A program made the translations under genes and the position numbers. From Bactericera cockerelli (lineage: Eukaryota; Arthropoda; Insecta; Hemiptera; Triozidae), in NCBI GenBank assembly GCA_024516035.1, contig CM044965.1:3221146-3285145 (forward strand): a DNA stretch of 64,000 nucleotides, written 5' to 3'. The first letter of the stretch is position 1; every line of letters begins with the position of its first letter. Below are positions 11,735 through 22,698 of this stretch, piece after piece. The notes under the pieces were generated by a model. The model was not told where the DNA came from, made no database searches, and saw only the letters and a list, made by a program, of their open reading frames with translations.

Positions 11735-12121
11735 AATACTAATAATAATATCGCCTAATTTATGCTGCCCGATTAGGACTAGTCAAGTCCCATTATTCCA
11801 GCAGTAATCCCAAGACATATTATTATGTGGTACTTACTTTACTGTCCGAGTCCATGTGTGATGTCATGGTGTTAGAAGGATTGATATGGGTGAACCCTTT
11901 TGACGCCCAGAACCATTGTTCTGGGCTCCTTCCGTGTCGATAAAATCTAGCTTGGTTTTAAAATCTAGGTGTATCTAAATTCTCTTACGTAAATTATGTG
12001 GTAAAAAAGTTATCCTCCCAAATGGGAGGATAACTTGTCATGTCCCGGCTGGGTTTCGAACCCACGACCTCTGGAATATCTGGATTCGCAGAGTGCTTCC
12101 TTTACCACTGAGCTACCGGGA
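11735..12121 (-). mobile_element. tSINE-C copy interrupted by a younger insertion
   Basis: The body (TTATGCTGCCCGATTAGGAC, CCAAGACATATTATTATG) and head (CATGTCCCGGCTGGGTTTCG, CTGAGCTACCGGGA) are separated by about 160 bp that other copies lack. The interrupting segment (about 11834-11992) is flanked by repeated ATTATGTGGTA at 11823 and 11993, a target-site duplication. The inserted DNA carries CAGAACCATTGTTCTGG, a small palindrome. Confidence 0.75.
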
Positions 12122-13019
12122 GAAAAAATAAAAAAAAAGAAAAAAAATTGAATGAAAAATGGTGAGTGATTTATATCTTATGCGGGAAATTTATGCTACA
12201 GTATTGATAATCCGAGAAAGCTACCAATAATATCCCTTCCTAAATAAAGAAAAAAGCCATACCTGTACGGAATTCCTGAACAGGATACAACAGGATGTCT
12301 TGTGTTATTAGAAGAAAACATGTTTGGGAGTTACACAATACATGATATGTAAATGTGCCGATATTGAATAGCTCGCTCCCTCTCCCTCCTCCAATATCCC
12401 ACACTCTCTCTTTCCATCTGACCATCCTTCTATTTCCCTCTCATACTTTCCACTCTCTCTCTTCCTCTCCATCCGACTATCTACCTCTCTCTATCCACTT
12501 CTTAAATTTTTCTTTTCTTTTTGTGCCTTTCTTCCTCTTCCTTATCCTCTCCCTCTTCCTCTTCCTCTCCCTCTTCCTTTCCTTCTTCCTATTCCTCTTG
12601 CTCTCCCTTTCCTTCTTCCTCCTCCTATTCCTCTTCCTCTTCCTTTCTCCCTCACTTCCCCCCAAAAAAAATACGTCTCTCTCTTCACACCTAAATTCGG
12701 CAAGATGATACCGAAACATGTATGTAACTGTAACCCAATACTGAACTCTGTGAACCCTCTTATTTTACGAATAAATATATAATATAGAAAACCCGAAAAA
12801 CACATATGGCTTATATTATACGACAGGAGAAAAAGTATATAATATAATATATTATGAAATGAGAAAAATATGAGAAGAAAAAGTTACACACTGAGGGGGA
12901 AAAAAGGGATGGAGTGGTAAAAAAAGAGAGGAGATGAGAAAGAAACTCGTCTCGAAGATTATGAAAGTGAAATGAAATTGAAAGACAAAAATAAAGAATG
13001 CAAGACTGAAAAAGATACA

Positions 13020-13365
13020 GAGATGGAGAGTGCGGCCGATTTCAACCAACAGATTCGTGGTTCGTGTGATATATAAAATCAGTATAATCAGTATAAAAAT
13101 CAACTTCCATACCAAATTTCAAGTCTCTAGCTTTTACCGTTCTCGAGATATCGTGTCGACGCACGGACCAATGGCCGAAAACAACTTTTTTGGTATCCTG
13201 ACTCCTGACTTTGGAAATGTGAAAAACTGGGTAGGTTCCTTTTAGGATAAGGAAAATAAAAAAGAGAGACATAGAGAAGAGAAGGAAGAGAGAGAAAAAT
13301 GGATAAGAAATAGATGAACAAAAAATACTTTCCTTATTATAGGATAAGGAAAGTAAAAAAAGTGA
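13020..13365 (+). mobile_element. Family J element fragment
   Basis: It shares with 32127-32757 the segments GCGGCCGATTTCAACCAA, TTTCAAGTCTCTAGC, GACGCACGGACCAATGGC and TGTGAAAAACTGGGTAGG, and the end TTTCCTTATTATAGGATAAG. The shared end is a palindromic TTTCCTTAT motif. No protein is encoded. The 5' part is missing here. Confidence 0.7.
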
Positions 13366-13774
13366 AGAAAAAAGAAAGTATTACATCCTGATCTAAAAAA
13401 ATAAAAAAAAAACTTTAATTTTCAGATGTAAAAAAAATCCCGCTCTTCTCTATTCCTTCTCCTGTTGTTTGTTGTTGCCGTAGCTACTGTAGCCGTTTTT
13501 CTACTGTTCATGTTTTTTCTCGGAAATAGAAAATAAATTGGACAGGTAACTGCTAAAGTTCAGACCATTTCATTTACGCTCGAGTTTAAAATGTCAGTAA
13601 CTAATTTACGTCCGGTTCAGTTGTAGATATGATTATGGTACATTTCTTTTTTCTTTTTTTACTTTTTGGTCCATGTTTTACATTAGTATTTGACATCTAG
13701 TTGATCCCACACCAACGAAAGTGCAAAATAGTGATTAGAGTACAAGGGAAGTTTCAAATTTTCGAAACTTAAGC

Positions 13775-13950
13775 ATAAATTATTATTATTATTAAATTAA
13801 GCATAAATTACAAACAAATAATGGTAAAAATTAAAATACAAAAATGACAATGTAAATATAAACAGGAAAAAAATAAAGAAAATATATACATTTGTCCTAA
13901 CTAAACGGCGGGGTTATTGCCTATGGCAATCGCTTCCACCCAACCCTTTT
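13775..13950 (-). mobile_element. TAA-tail retroposon (family I) copy
   Basis: The (TTA)n at 13781, the AAATTAAGC and ACAAACAAATAATGG segments and the terminal GTCCTAACTAAACGGCGGGG with CTTCCACCCAACCC match the family order. Confidence 0.7.
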
Positions 13951-14181
13951 TTCACAAATTGTTCTTCGGTATTTCACAAATTCTATTGTTGAAGTAGTTA
14001 TTTGAGTAGAAAGTAAGATTCAAATCTTCGAAACTCTACGATATACATATTTCTTATTTATTTCACAATTGTTTTGTTGTATTACATAGTTATCAGAAGT
14101 AAGTTTCAAATGTTCGGGTGAATTCAGTATCAGTATATTAGTATAAACAGAAAAATTAATCGCGTATTGATTATGTTGCAG

Positions 14182-14247
14182 ATATGCCCGGGAGTACGCT
14201 GACCCTTACCTGGCTGCCGGATCCATAGGACCAGTGCCTACCTACGG
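14182..14247 (+). CDS. RNA-binding protein, exon C (conserved tail part 1)
   Basis: The acceptor is TTATGTTGCAG and the exon encodes (G)YAREYADPYLAAGSIGPVPT then YG. The pattern Y-x-R-x-Y-ADPY...P-x-x-YG matches the conserved C-terminus of Rbfox proteins as I know it from vertebrate members. Musashi/Rbp6-like insect proteins remain an alternative I cannot exclude. As written, the donor TACGG|GTGAGT leaves two bases, so joining to 15464 reads GCTEATQATGLRPTR and stops at 15507-15509, instead of the conserved VYRGYAGNRFTPY. A second copy of this donor at 14419, with one more G, would be in phase but lies beyond a TGA at 14249-14251. Either the left copy has lost a G, or the base is an assembly error, or a 3n+1 microexon is missing. 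Confidence 0.75.
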
Positions 14248-14260
14248 GTGAGTATACTAA

Positions 14261-14411
14261 CCGACCTCAGTAGCTTGATCGATAAGGCGGAGGACTTGTA
14301 AACTGGAGGTCGGTGGTTCAAGTCCGGGTTTCAGCGTAAATTTAGTAAAGCGAGTCTGAGTAGTTGTGATATCACGTAGTTGAATGACACAAATATGATA
14401 ACTTAACTTAA
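14261..14411 (+). mobile_element. tSINE-A inserted on a splice donor, with target-site duplication
   Basis: The SINE begins CCGACCTCAGTAGCTTGATC, has the B-box GGTTCAAGTCC and ends with AACACAAATATGATAAC. It is flanked by CTACGGGTGAGTATACTAA (14242-14260) and by the same 19 bp with one extra G (14412-14431). The duplicated target is the last exon bases plus the GTGAGT donor of exon C. The insertion therefore landed across the exon-intron junction and left two donors 171 bp apart. Confidence 0.9.
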
Positions 14412-14431
14412 CTACGGGGTGAGTATACTAA

Positions 14432-14565
14432 TAGAAGGACCTGGGTTCGATCTCCGATCGGGGCAGGAATTTCTCTGCTCGGCACTTGGATGTCCGGGGT
14501 CCCCACTCATACTTCGTGAGAAGTCGTGAGGAAAAATGAGTAGATGCTTTGATGTGAAGGAACAA
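14432..14565 (+). mobile_element. tSINE-D fragment
   Basis: It contains GACCTGGGTTCGATC (B box), GGGCAGGAATTTCTCTGCTC, CTTGGATGTCCGGGGTC and GTGAGGAAAAATGAGTAG in the family D order. The 5' half of the head is missing. Confidence 0.7.
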
Positions 14566-14599
14566 CTGGTGTCGTAATTATAGGCAAAAAATCAAGATT

Positions 14600-14745
14600 C
14601 GAACCCTTGTGATGCTGGCTATTCCCGTGCCCCAATCAGGCTGGGTGAGTTTAATTTGAGTCTGTGATTTTTCAGCGAATGGAGGGTAAAACACCCGTCG
14701 TGAAATGACCTTGCAGTTGAAAGCGACGTTCAATAAAAAAAAATA
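14600..14745 (+). mobile_element. 5S-SINE-B tail fragment (subfamily 2)
   Basis: Only the region after the 5S part remains: CTTGTGATGCTGGCTATTCC, CAGGCTGGGTGAG, GCGAATGGAGGGTAAAACAC, CAGTTGAAAGCGACG and poly-A. The longer spacing before the tail assigns it to subfamily 2, like the copies at 26321, 58387 and 58857. Confidence 0.7.
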
Positions 14746-15067
14746 GCCCAGAAAGCACTCTGACTCTCAAATTTTTCATGATAATTGATCGCACATAGAA
14801 ATATGTGGTTCAGGACAAGCCAACTTTGAAATAAAGTTGGCTGGAGACCATCACTCACCCCTCCAGCTATAGCCAAGCTGACTACAACAACAACAACAAC
14901 TCTCAAAATCCCCAAATCTCCCTTACAAACGGCAAATTTTGTTCGAATAACACCCAACCAGAGTGGTTGTTATCATGGATGATAGGAATCCTTCGATTTC
15001 TGTCTGCCGTGTAAAGCAATAACTGACTCGTTATTTTTGGTATTTTTTATATATATATTTTTTTTTT

Positions 15068-15237
15068 AATTTGGGTTTAACGTCGCTTTCAACTGCGTGA
15101 TAATATCACGACGGGGGTGTTACCCTCCATTCGAAGGGAATTCACAAGCCGGCTACCCACATTAACATCACCCAGCCTGAGTTGGACCGGAATGCCAGCA
15201 TCACAAAGTCTTCACCTCACTGGACGTTGCTTACGCT
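15068..15237 (-). mobile_element. 5S-SINE-B copy, 5' truncated
   Basis: On the minus strand it runs from CAGCGTAAGCAACGTCCAGT through GTGAAGACTTTGTGATGCTG and GCATTCCGGTCCAACTC to GAATGGAGGGTAACACCCCC and a poly-A tail. The first 60 or so bases of the 5S head are missing. Confidence 0.75.
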
Positions 15238-15242
15238 GGCTA

Positions 15243-15425
15243 CATTATTATTATTAAATGCTTTTTTAGATACAATGACATAATATATGTACAATACAAA
15301 TAATTAATATAGGAAGTAATGAAAAAATGTAAACAATAAAATGGAGAAAAAATAGATAAATACATACATGTGTCCTAACAAGGGCGGAGTTATTGCCTGT
15401 GGCAATCTCTTCCACCCAACCCTTT
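15243..15425 (-). mobile_element. TAA-tail retroposon (family I), just upstream of the last exon acceptor
   Basis: The TTATTATTATTAAATGC end, the AATAAAATGG segment and the GTCCTAAC...GGGCGGAGTTATTGCC end are all present. It stops about 40 bp before the acceptor of exon D, so an insertion sits close to the branch-point region. Confidence 0.75.
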
Positions 15426-15463
15426 TACTTTGGTAACTAATGAAAATTCTCTTGCACTTCCAG

Positions 15464-15505
15464 GTGTACCGAGGCTACGCAGGCAACAGGTTTACGCCCT
15501 ACTAG
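15464..15505 (+). CDS. RNA-binding protein, terminal coding exon D (conserved tail part 2)
   Basis: The acceptor is TTCTCTTGCACTTCCAG. In phase 0 it reads VYRGYAGNRFTPY and stops at TAG 15503-15505. This ending closely resembles the YRGGYxRFAPY end of Rbfox proteins, which is the main reason for the family call. It needs a preceding exon ending in phase 0. Exon C as written ends in phase 2, giving CTEATQATGLRPTR and a stop at 15507-15509. The conserved frame is ancestral with high likelihood. Confidence 0.75.
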   Translation: MYRGYAGNRFTPY

Positions 15506-17700
15506 ATGATCTTCCCTTACAATGGAGAATGAACGAACAAAACCCTAGTGATAATTCCAGCTGAAATCCAACTGGACATTCTCCAGTGATGAATCCAGCT
15601 GGAAATGTCCATTGATAAATTCAAACTTGATAGTTTCAAAGGAGAAATTCAATACAGTTGTAAAAATCTTAAATGATAAATCCTGCTGTTAAGTCATTTC
15701 ACTAGCTCGTCAGAAGAATGAGTTCTGAATCCAAGAACATAGAAATAATCGAGTTAATCAAGCACCTAAATGGGAAGTAGTGTGTCACTTCTCGCCCATC
15801 AGATGGGATAGACCTTCATAATATTTATCATTTTATTCACAATCTCAAAAGCACATGAAATGAAATATTATGATTAAGCTGCTATTAAAAGCTTCTTTTG
15901 TCGAGAATATGATAGCTTAAGAAAATAGATACATACTACGAAACGGGCATGCCACAGAACAGATGAAAGCGGTATTGTTGTTACATGGCTACCAAATAAA
16001 AGGCTGTCAACACTCATATTTCAATAACACACAAAAATGCCCGAAAAGAGTCAGATTAAGATAGATACGAAGAATCTATGTTAGACATCTTGAGATAAAG
16101 CTGGTCAGACTAAAATAAAAGTAAGAAATACAGATGCAATTCTGATACTACAGATGAAATATATTATTAGTTTATTTAACATTTTCATTGTTTTTAATAC
16201 TTTTTTATGTTAACAATGTGAAAACAAAACAATGAAAATAGAAGTGGATCTATAACTACACTATACAGCTAATCCAAATGATGTAGAAGTGAGATACTTA
16301 TATCCAGCTAGTCCCAATATTGAAAGACGGTTGATTCTTCCAACTTTACCGAAGAGAAAACAAACACAAGTTGAAATAGATCCAGCTTTATAGACACAAA
16401 TGTAAACAGAAAATATAATGCACAACATAAATAATCCATCGGCCAACGCACAAGACTTTCATATCAAATTTGATTAGTTTAACTGTATAAACATTCTATT
16501 TTTTAAGGGAAATCGCACACACAACACTGGTAGCTTTAAACTTGAAAAAAATAATACTTGTAAATTACTATTTTCGGTTTCTTTAGCGTTAAGAAAGCAT
16601 GTATATTTATATTATGAAATCATTTTGTACCGTTCTGACGTAACTTTTGTAATGTGCTCTAGATTTAAGTTTCCGTGGAACTTGTAATCATTTTTTTTTT
16701 AAATTTCAGTGACTTGTTTGTTTGTTTTTTGTACTTTTACTACAAAAATTAATTACAATTAACAAAAACTTCCACAGAAAAAAATCACAGGTATCGTGAA
16801 AATTGGGTTTTTTTCTGTTTTTTTAATCAAACTTAAAAAATCGTAGGACATTTAATTGAATTATTTTTATTTTCTCTTATTTGCAAGTCACTGATTATAA
16901 AAAGTTCAATATCCGACAGTATATGGGCTGCACATGAGTTACGGTCCGAGGCATGGCCCTATATTTATTTTTCCTAACCCTACTCTACACAATGAGGCAT
17001 TGCCGTACATCGTTTCGGGCCTGAATTCGGTGGCACGGAATTTTTCTGTAGGCCACTCGGTGCCATTGTTCAAAGTTGATTTGAATCAGGTCAATCAGGG
17101 GTTCTAATCGAAAAGATCTGAAACTTCCTTGTTGGAACTTTATATTTGTTCTTCGCTAGTGAAAGTGGATCAGACACCTCTCTCTCTCACCGTGGTGGAA
17201 GGTTTGTCAGGACGCCTACATCCAATGTGATCCTGCCATGTCCAGGAGAATGACGAATGGAAAAATTAAATTTGTGTCTAGTGATCTAGTCGTATGATAA
17301 CTAAATGATTTTCAGCTTTCTGCATTCTATAGGCTTGAGACCTACTACATTTTGGGACATGAAAACATTATATGACTGCGATGGATCTAATATGAATGCA
17401 TATTCCTGTCTAGTTTGGATGAATAATGTCATCCGTATTAAAGATATCCAAATGGACGGATAAATTTCCTACCAAATATGGATGGATTTAAAACATATTC
17501 CTATCAATTATAGATAGGATATGTTACTGTCCTATCTCATGTACCACTAAATTATTAGGGATTTTTAAGTGAGTGTATTGTTTAGACAAATAAAACATAC
17601 AAATCAATTGCATAAAGACATTAGGTTTACGGATTTAGTGAGTAAGAAATTATCTGTTTACTGCCGTCAAATGTGTTCCAAAATATTACCTGTTTCTTTC
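15506..17700 (+). other. Probable 3' UTR of the RNA-binding gene, then non-coding DNA
   Basis: There are no further coding signals after the stop. Repeats of a CCAGCTGGAAATG-like segment occur at 15560-15610. Pieces of tSINE-G (CACCTAAATGGGAAGTAGTG, TTCTCGCCCATCAGATGGG at 15765 and TTACATGGCTACCAAATAAAAGG at 15978) show an old, broken SINE. AATAAA-type signals are common, so I cannot choose the polyadenylation site. Confidence 0.45.
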
Positions 17701-17702
17701 AA

Positions 17703-17825
17703 ACCGACCCCAGTAGATCCATGGAACCATGGATAAGACAGTTGACTTGTAACCTGGAGGTCGCTGGTTTGAGTCCGAAGCTTAGGGAATTTTAATAATT
17801 TCGGGACAAACTGTGACAATTCTCT
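17703..17825 (+). mobile_element. tSINE-A, diverged copy
   Basis: ACCGACCCCAGTAGATCCAT, GTTGACTTGTAACCTGGAGG and GTCGCTGGTTTGAGTCC follow the family order. The tail is shortened. Confidence 0.75.
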
Positions 17826-18308
17826 TTTGAGAAAAACAAATAACAAAACAAAACTTGTAACACATTTGACGGTCGGTATTAATATGTTAGGTTTACACTA
17901 TATTATTGCTGAGTCAATTTTTTCTCAAATTTGTAGGATTTGTACAATTTTATCCGACCCATTCGTGTAAATAAAAAACGGTACTCTTTTTATTATATTT
18001 TTTCTTTTATTATTTTGTTCACACTTTTGAACATCAAAGTATATAAATAAATAAAAATCGCTGAAATCCCCCATTTATAAATGTTAGTAACTACAGTACA
18101 TATTATTATTAAAAACATGTAGGTCTAAGTTTTAATTTATATTTTTTGAATTTCCAATACTTTAATTCAACACAAGTTTATTTAATTTTGCTTTATTCCC
18201 AGTAAATTAATTTCGTTTCTTAAAGAGTCACAGTTTAGAGTTAAATAGTGACTTTGTGGTGTTCATGTTCTTCCTTATTTTTTTTATATTTTTCCTATGA
18301 AGTCTTTT

Positions 18309-18441
18309 ACCGACCTCAGTAGCTGGATTGAAAAGGCGCCGGACTTGTAACCTGGAGGTCGGTGGTTCGAGATCCAAGTATGGCAAAAATTTAGTTAGGC
18401 GAGTTTGAGTATAATTGTGATTAACACAAATATCTTAACTA
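18309..18441 (+). mobile_element. tSINE-A copy
   Basis: ACCGACCTCAGTAGCTGGAT, GGACTTGTAACCTGGAGGTC and GGTGGTTCGAG are followed by the AGTTAGGCGAGTTTGAGTA and GATTAACACAAATATC tail. Confidence 0.8.
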
Positions 18442-18759
18442 CCTTTTTAAGGAATAATTAAAAGAAGTTATATATTTTTCCCCGTTTGAATTATTCATTT
18501 TCCCGTGTTGTCCTTTCTGTTTCAAAATAAATTTATATTTATGTACGCGTAACTTATTTCATCTCGTGTATAAAATGAAATTTGTAAATAGTAATTATCT
18601 TTAGATTTAAGACAACTGAACAAAATTTTATCCGTATAAAACTATTTTTAGACTTAGATTTTTTTACATTATAAAAATATACCCCGTTTCCAAATACAGT
18701 AATCTGAGAGAGAATGAGTAAACTTTAGCTTGAGCTTGAGCACAGGGCCTAGAGAATAC

Positions 18760-18892
18760 GATGAAAAAATTCCTGCCCCGCTAGGAATCGAACCCAGGTC
18801 ACCATGCGTACAATGCCTAGCGCGCTAACTCACTCTGCCACGGTGACCACTGATATGACCATGCAGTTGAAAGCGATGTTAAATTTTTGTTT
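18760..18892 (-). mobile_element. tSINE-D head joined to a 5S-SINE-B tail end
   Basis: The minus-strand tSINE-D head (GTCACCGTGGCAGAGTGAGT, with GGTTCGATTCC) ends at 18848. It is directly followed on the plus strand by TGATATGACCATGCAGTTGA and AAGCGATGTTAAA, the 3' end of 5S-SINE-B. Two fragments abut and run into the palindrome at 18893. Confidence 0.7.
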
Positions 18893-19574
18893 AAAAAAAC
18901 GCTTGCATACGAGTCTGCAACCATTTCGACATTTTCATCTTTACTATTCAAGGTCCAAAACCCAACTGACCAAATTTCGTATTGTGCGCATGACACATAC
19001 CTTCTCTCTTCTCTTAGGGTTGCAATATCGAAACGAAAATATCGATATTAGGTATATCGATAATATCGAAACCATAATATCGATATCCGATATTAGAAGA
19101 CTTCTCTCCCTTTACAATTCGATATTTCGTTACATAATATCGTTACATAATATCGTTACATAATATCGTTACATAATTTCGTTACATAATTTCGTCACAT
19201 AATTTTGGTTATGTGCCAGAGCAAAGACATGAAAATGTCAAAACTACATTTTTGACATTTTCATGTCTTTGCTCTGGCACATAACCAAAATTATGTGACG
19301 AAATTATGTAACGAAATTATGTAACGATATTATGTAACGAAATATCGAATTGTAAAGGGAGAGAAGTCTTCTAATATCGGATATCGATATTATGGTTTCG
19401 ATATTATCGATATACCTAATATCGATATTTTCGTTTCGATATTGCAACCCTAAGAGAAGAGAGAAGGTATGTGTCATGCGCACAATACGAAATTTGGTCA
19501 GTTGGGTTTTGGACCTTGAATAGTAAAGATGAAAATGTCGAAATGGTTGCAGACTCGTATGCAAGCGTTTTTTT
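18893..19574. repeat. Near-perfect 0.68-kb palindrome
   Basis: Left arm 18893-19243 and right arm 19249-19574 are near-identical inverted copies around a spacer of only about 5 nt (CTACA). The outer ends are AAAAAAACGCTTGC and GCAAGCGTTTTTTT. The left arm is about 26 bp longer because it has two more copies of a 13-bp CGTTACATAATAT unit. Both arms carry ATATCGATAT-rich DNA and encode the same chance peptide. No gene is implied. Confidence 0.95.
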
Positions 19575-22104
19575 TATTTGGGTTAATTACACCATGTTTA
19601 TGGGAACATGGATGTCAACTTCTGAGAACTTCAATGATATGTGTTACTGTTTACAAGTTCATAGACTATCAAGGTTCTAAGGTGTTGAAAAAGTGAAAAA
19701 AAACTACTGGAAAAAATAGACTTTTGAGTGATTTATTACATATTGTGCACATGAATCAGTCTTCTAGACATGTTAGAAGTTGTAAAATGTATAATTAGTC
19801 TTGGCCAAAAATTGTAGTACTGTTGCCATCCAAACTAGCATTTACTGGGACTTTTTTTTCGTTTCCATATCTCCTTTGTTTTGAGGAAAAAATTGCTAAA
19901 TGCCTCAACCACTAGTGTAGAATAATGAAGGTAGATGTGCTGTAGAAATATTAAATTTGTTTTGAAAAATATAAGTCATGAGAGAATGAGCATAAAAAGA
20001 AAAACATCTTTTTGACTCTCAGAGAACATAATAGTTCTTAAAAACTCTTTCTAAATCAAATGAAAATTCAAGTGTTGTATTTTCAAAATATTTATTAAGA
20101 AAAAAACTATTTGCATCTCTCTTCTCCATTTGTTTTCAAACGTTCGACCTAAAAAATAAATTCGTTCTTAAATCACACCAAAATTGGTTCATTGAGAATG
20201 TCTTGAGCTTGACTTCCACTCAATTTACAGGCCATGTTTATATTTGAAGATCTAATATTCTCTTCATAAATACTATCAATAGGCTAATAGTCTCAAGCTC
20301 AAGTAAGGTTTGCTCATACCAGAAGGTGCCACTGAGAGAAAGTCGTAGAACATTTTCAAGGGAACCCAAAAAAATAACTTAGGTATTTACTCTTGAGAGA
20401 AAAAAAAAATGTTTTTTTTTTTTTTTTTTTCTTCTCAAAACAAACTCTTATAATTAATGCATTTGCAGCGTTATAAGAAGAGCCGCCTCAGAGTGTTAAG
20501 TCGTAGAAAATATTTCTAGTATTAACCTTGCCTAATGGTTACTTTCCTCTGAAAGGTCTATTATTATTAAATCAGATCTTATTCGGACTAACTAATTCAA
20601 CTTCATCATTGTTGAGAAGAAAAAAAAGGGCCCTAATCTTTCTCCCTGTGGCAACCCTTCCAATTTCAAAACTTTTTTCCACTTTATATTCCTCATTTTC
20701 GGTGTCATTTGATTCCTGTTCAATGTTTTGAAAGCATCTCTCTCCCCCTTTAAAAATGTAGATCAAATCTTACTTACCACAAACCACTCATGAGCGTCAA
20801 ATGATTGATTTACTTCTAGAAATAAATAAAAATTGTAACCAATTTTTCACGAATAGATTAATTTTTATTGAGATTTAATTATATTAAAAAATTGAATTTT
20901 ATAAAGATTTCATTTATTTTTAAAAAATAGTTGAAGTTTATAAAGATTAAATTTATTTGTATTACATTAACTTGCGCGAGACCTCCGTGATATGAAGAAC
21001 ACGATTTTGCTTCAGCTGATTTAATTTACATTGTTATAAAACACCTATAAGGGAAATCGGTATTTGAAAACACCCAAATAGGAAAACAACTAAATACAAG
21101 TGTTTGGCGTGTTCCCTAGTTACATGTTACATCAGTAACACCTATCTGAGTGAGAGAAAAACACCTAACACGTATTTCCCCTCTTTAGGATTATTTTAAA
21201 AAAAAATTGAAATCGGAACAAAAAAATATTATATTTTTAACAAAAACGAACACAATACTTCCGATTTCAAATATTAGAAATTTTTCGGAAGTAATACATT
21301 GTACTGATGCTAATATGCGTTAACTGACTTTGTTTATTTCTATAAATAAATCAAAAATTGACGCAAGTGTCGCTATTTGACGCAAATTTTTCAGAGGTGT
21401 CTATGTTTTAAGCTTTAATTCTGACCAAGTTCCTGTAAATATTTTGAGTGGGGGGGCGAAAAGAAAACTCTTTGTCTCAAACCATTGAACTAGAGCTGGG
21501 AATGCGTAGGTGCTTCCTTTGTTATTGCCACCTTAAGTAGCTTCGATAAGCCTCATTCATATCCTAGAGGTCAGTGATTCGCATCCTAAGTACGGAAATT
21601 AATAAGACAAAACGTTTGAGTAATTGTGATATCACGACTGGGATTAACACGAATATATTTTTTTTCTTCTTTTAATACAATTTTTATAAAACGTTTTAAA
21701 AATAGTATTTTGATACGAACTTCTCCAAAATGACATGCATAAACTTATAAATACTCTCATAAATCATAAGAAACTAGAGAAACATTTCATTGAACCTACG
21801 TTTTCGAAGATAGCTACTAAAATCTGGTTCTATTACACGCACACATTCCACGCACAAGGTTTAGTTCAGTGGTCAGATTCAAATAAAGCATTGATTCAAA
21901 ACTAAAAAACATACTAGTTTTCTCGAGACTGGAAAACCATGTCAAATAAGAAACGGAATTTGACATAAGTCATTGAATTTATTTCAAACAAAATTGTAAC
22001 CATTCGTTCAAACTTGGTTGAATAGGTAATAATATTAATTATTATATTCCAAATCTTTGTTGTAGATATGAGTCACATGAATATCTACTTTCAAGTTTTG
22101 ATCC
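19575..22104. other. Non-coding DNA
   Basis: I see no exon. A poly-T tract lies at 20412-20430. A diverged tSINE-A-like segment is at about 21525-21655 (AAGTAGCTTCGATAAGCC, AGAGGTCAGTGATTCGCATC, GATATCACGACTGGGATTAA). Short open frames at 20528-20766 are opposite-strand shadows of each other. Confidence 0.5.
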
Positions 22105-22265
22105 ATGGTGTGCAGTGGAACCTGAATATAAGAGAACTATTTTCAGGTCGAATTTACCTTTATATAAGGAAAATTGACCTCTTTATAAGGGAAACTTGGA
22201 TATAAGAGAAAAAAATTCCTGTGTATTGAGTTCTCTTATACGCAGGTTCGATTCTCTTTCAATAT
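22105..22265. mobile_element. MITE with AACCTGNATATAAGAGAA ends
   Basis: CAGTGGAACCTGAATATAAG on the left and TTCTCTTATACGCAGGTTCG on the right are inverted repeats. The same ends appear at 55110-55375, and half of an element at 62630-62760. Confidence 0.75.
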
Positions 22266-22529
22266 TGAAAATCAATGACCTTTCTCAATCATTTCCCATG
22301 TAGCGAAGGAGTTGGAACCAATCGCCGTAACTTTGCCGTGAGTTCTCTATCCAAAATCAAGTCTAGGCTTCCAGTAGGCTTTAGTCATTTCACCACTTAC
22401 AATACGCACAAGATAGACCTTGATAAAAATGAAGACGCACAAGACACATAAGTCAATCTGATTTTCCTGATGGGTTCCAATTTATTTCAGACACCTTTCG
22501 TAAAAAAATACTTAAAAAAAAGAAGCTAA

Positions 22530-22698
22530 TTGTGCCCCCGGAACCGCTTTCGCATTACTTCAGGGCACTCTACCTTTACATCCATGTGATTCCGGAAACG
22601 GAAAAAAACTTGATCAGAATTTTCCGCTCCGGCCGGGATTCGAACCCGCAACCTCCGGGTCAGCAACCAATACTCTTAACCACTGAGCAACGGAGGTC
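22530..22698 (-). mobile_element. tSINE-F copy 1
   Basis: On the minus strand the head is CCTCCGTTGCTCAGTGGTTA, with the B-box GCGGGTTCGAATCCCGGCCG. The body ends near GGTTCCGGGGGCACAATTAG. The same head and body occur at 63138-63312. Confidence 0.85.

Larger units (their letters stand above)
11204..14181 (+). other. Intron B-C, filled with repeats
   Basis: It holds a TAA-tail retroposon (about 11400-11660), a tSINE-C split by a younger insertion (11735-12121), a CT-rich stretch (12370-12660), a family J element (about 13020-13360) and another TAA-tail retroposon (13775-13950). No additional coding exon is evident. Confidence 0.65.

Noticed and set aside
12370..12720. Leucine/serine-rich membrane protein
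   Set aside because: It is a translation of a CT-rich low-complexity tract in an intron.
14249..15463. Hidden exon restoring the frame between exons C and D
   Set aside because: I found no 3n+1 segment with good sites. The region is filled with SINE pieces, and the extra G in the duplicated donor explains the frame more simply.
18804..19564. Two near-identical small proteins on opposite strands
   Set aside because: They are the same peptide read from both arms of the palindrome; there is no start context or family.
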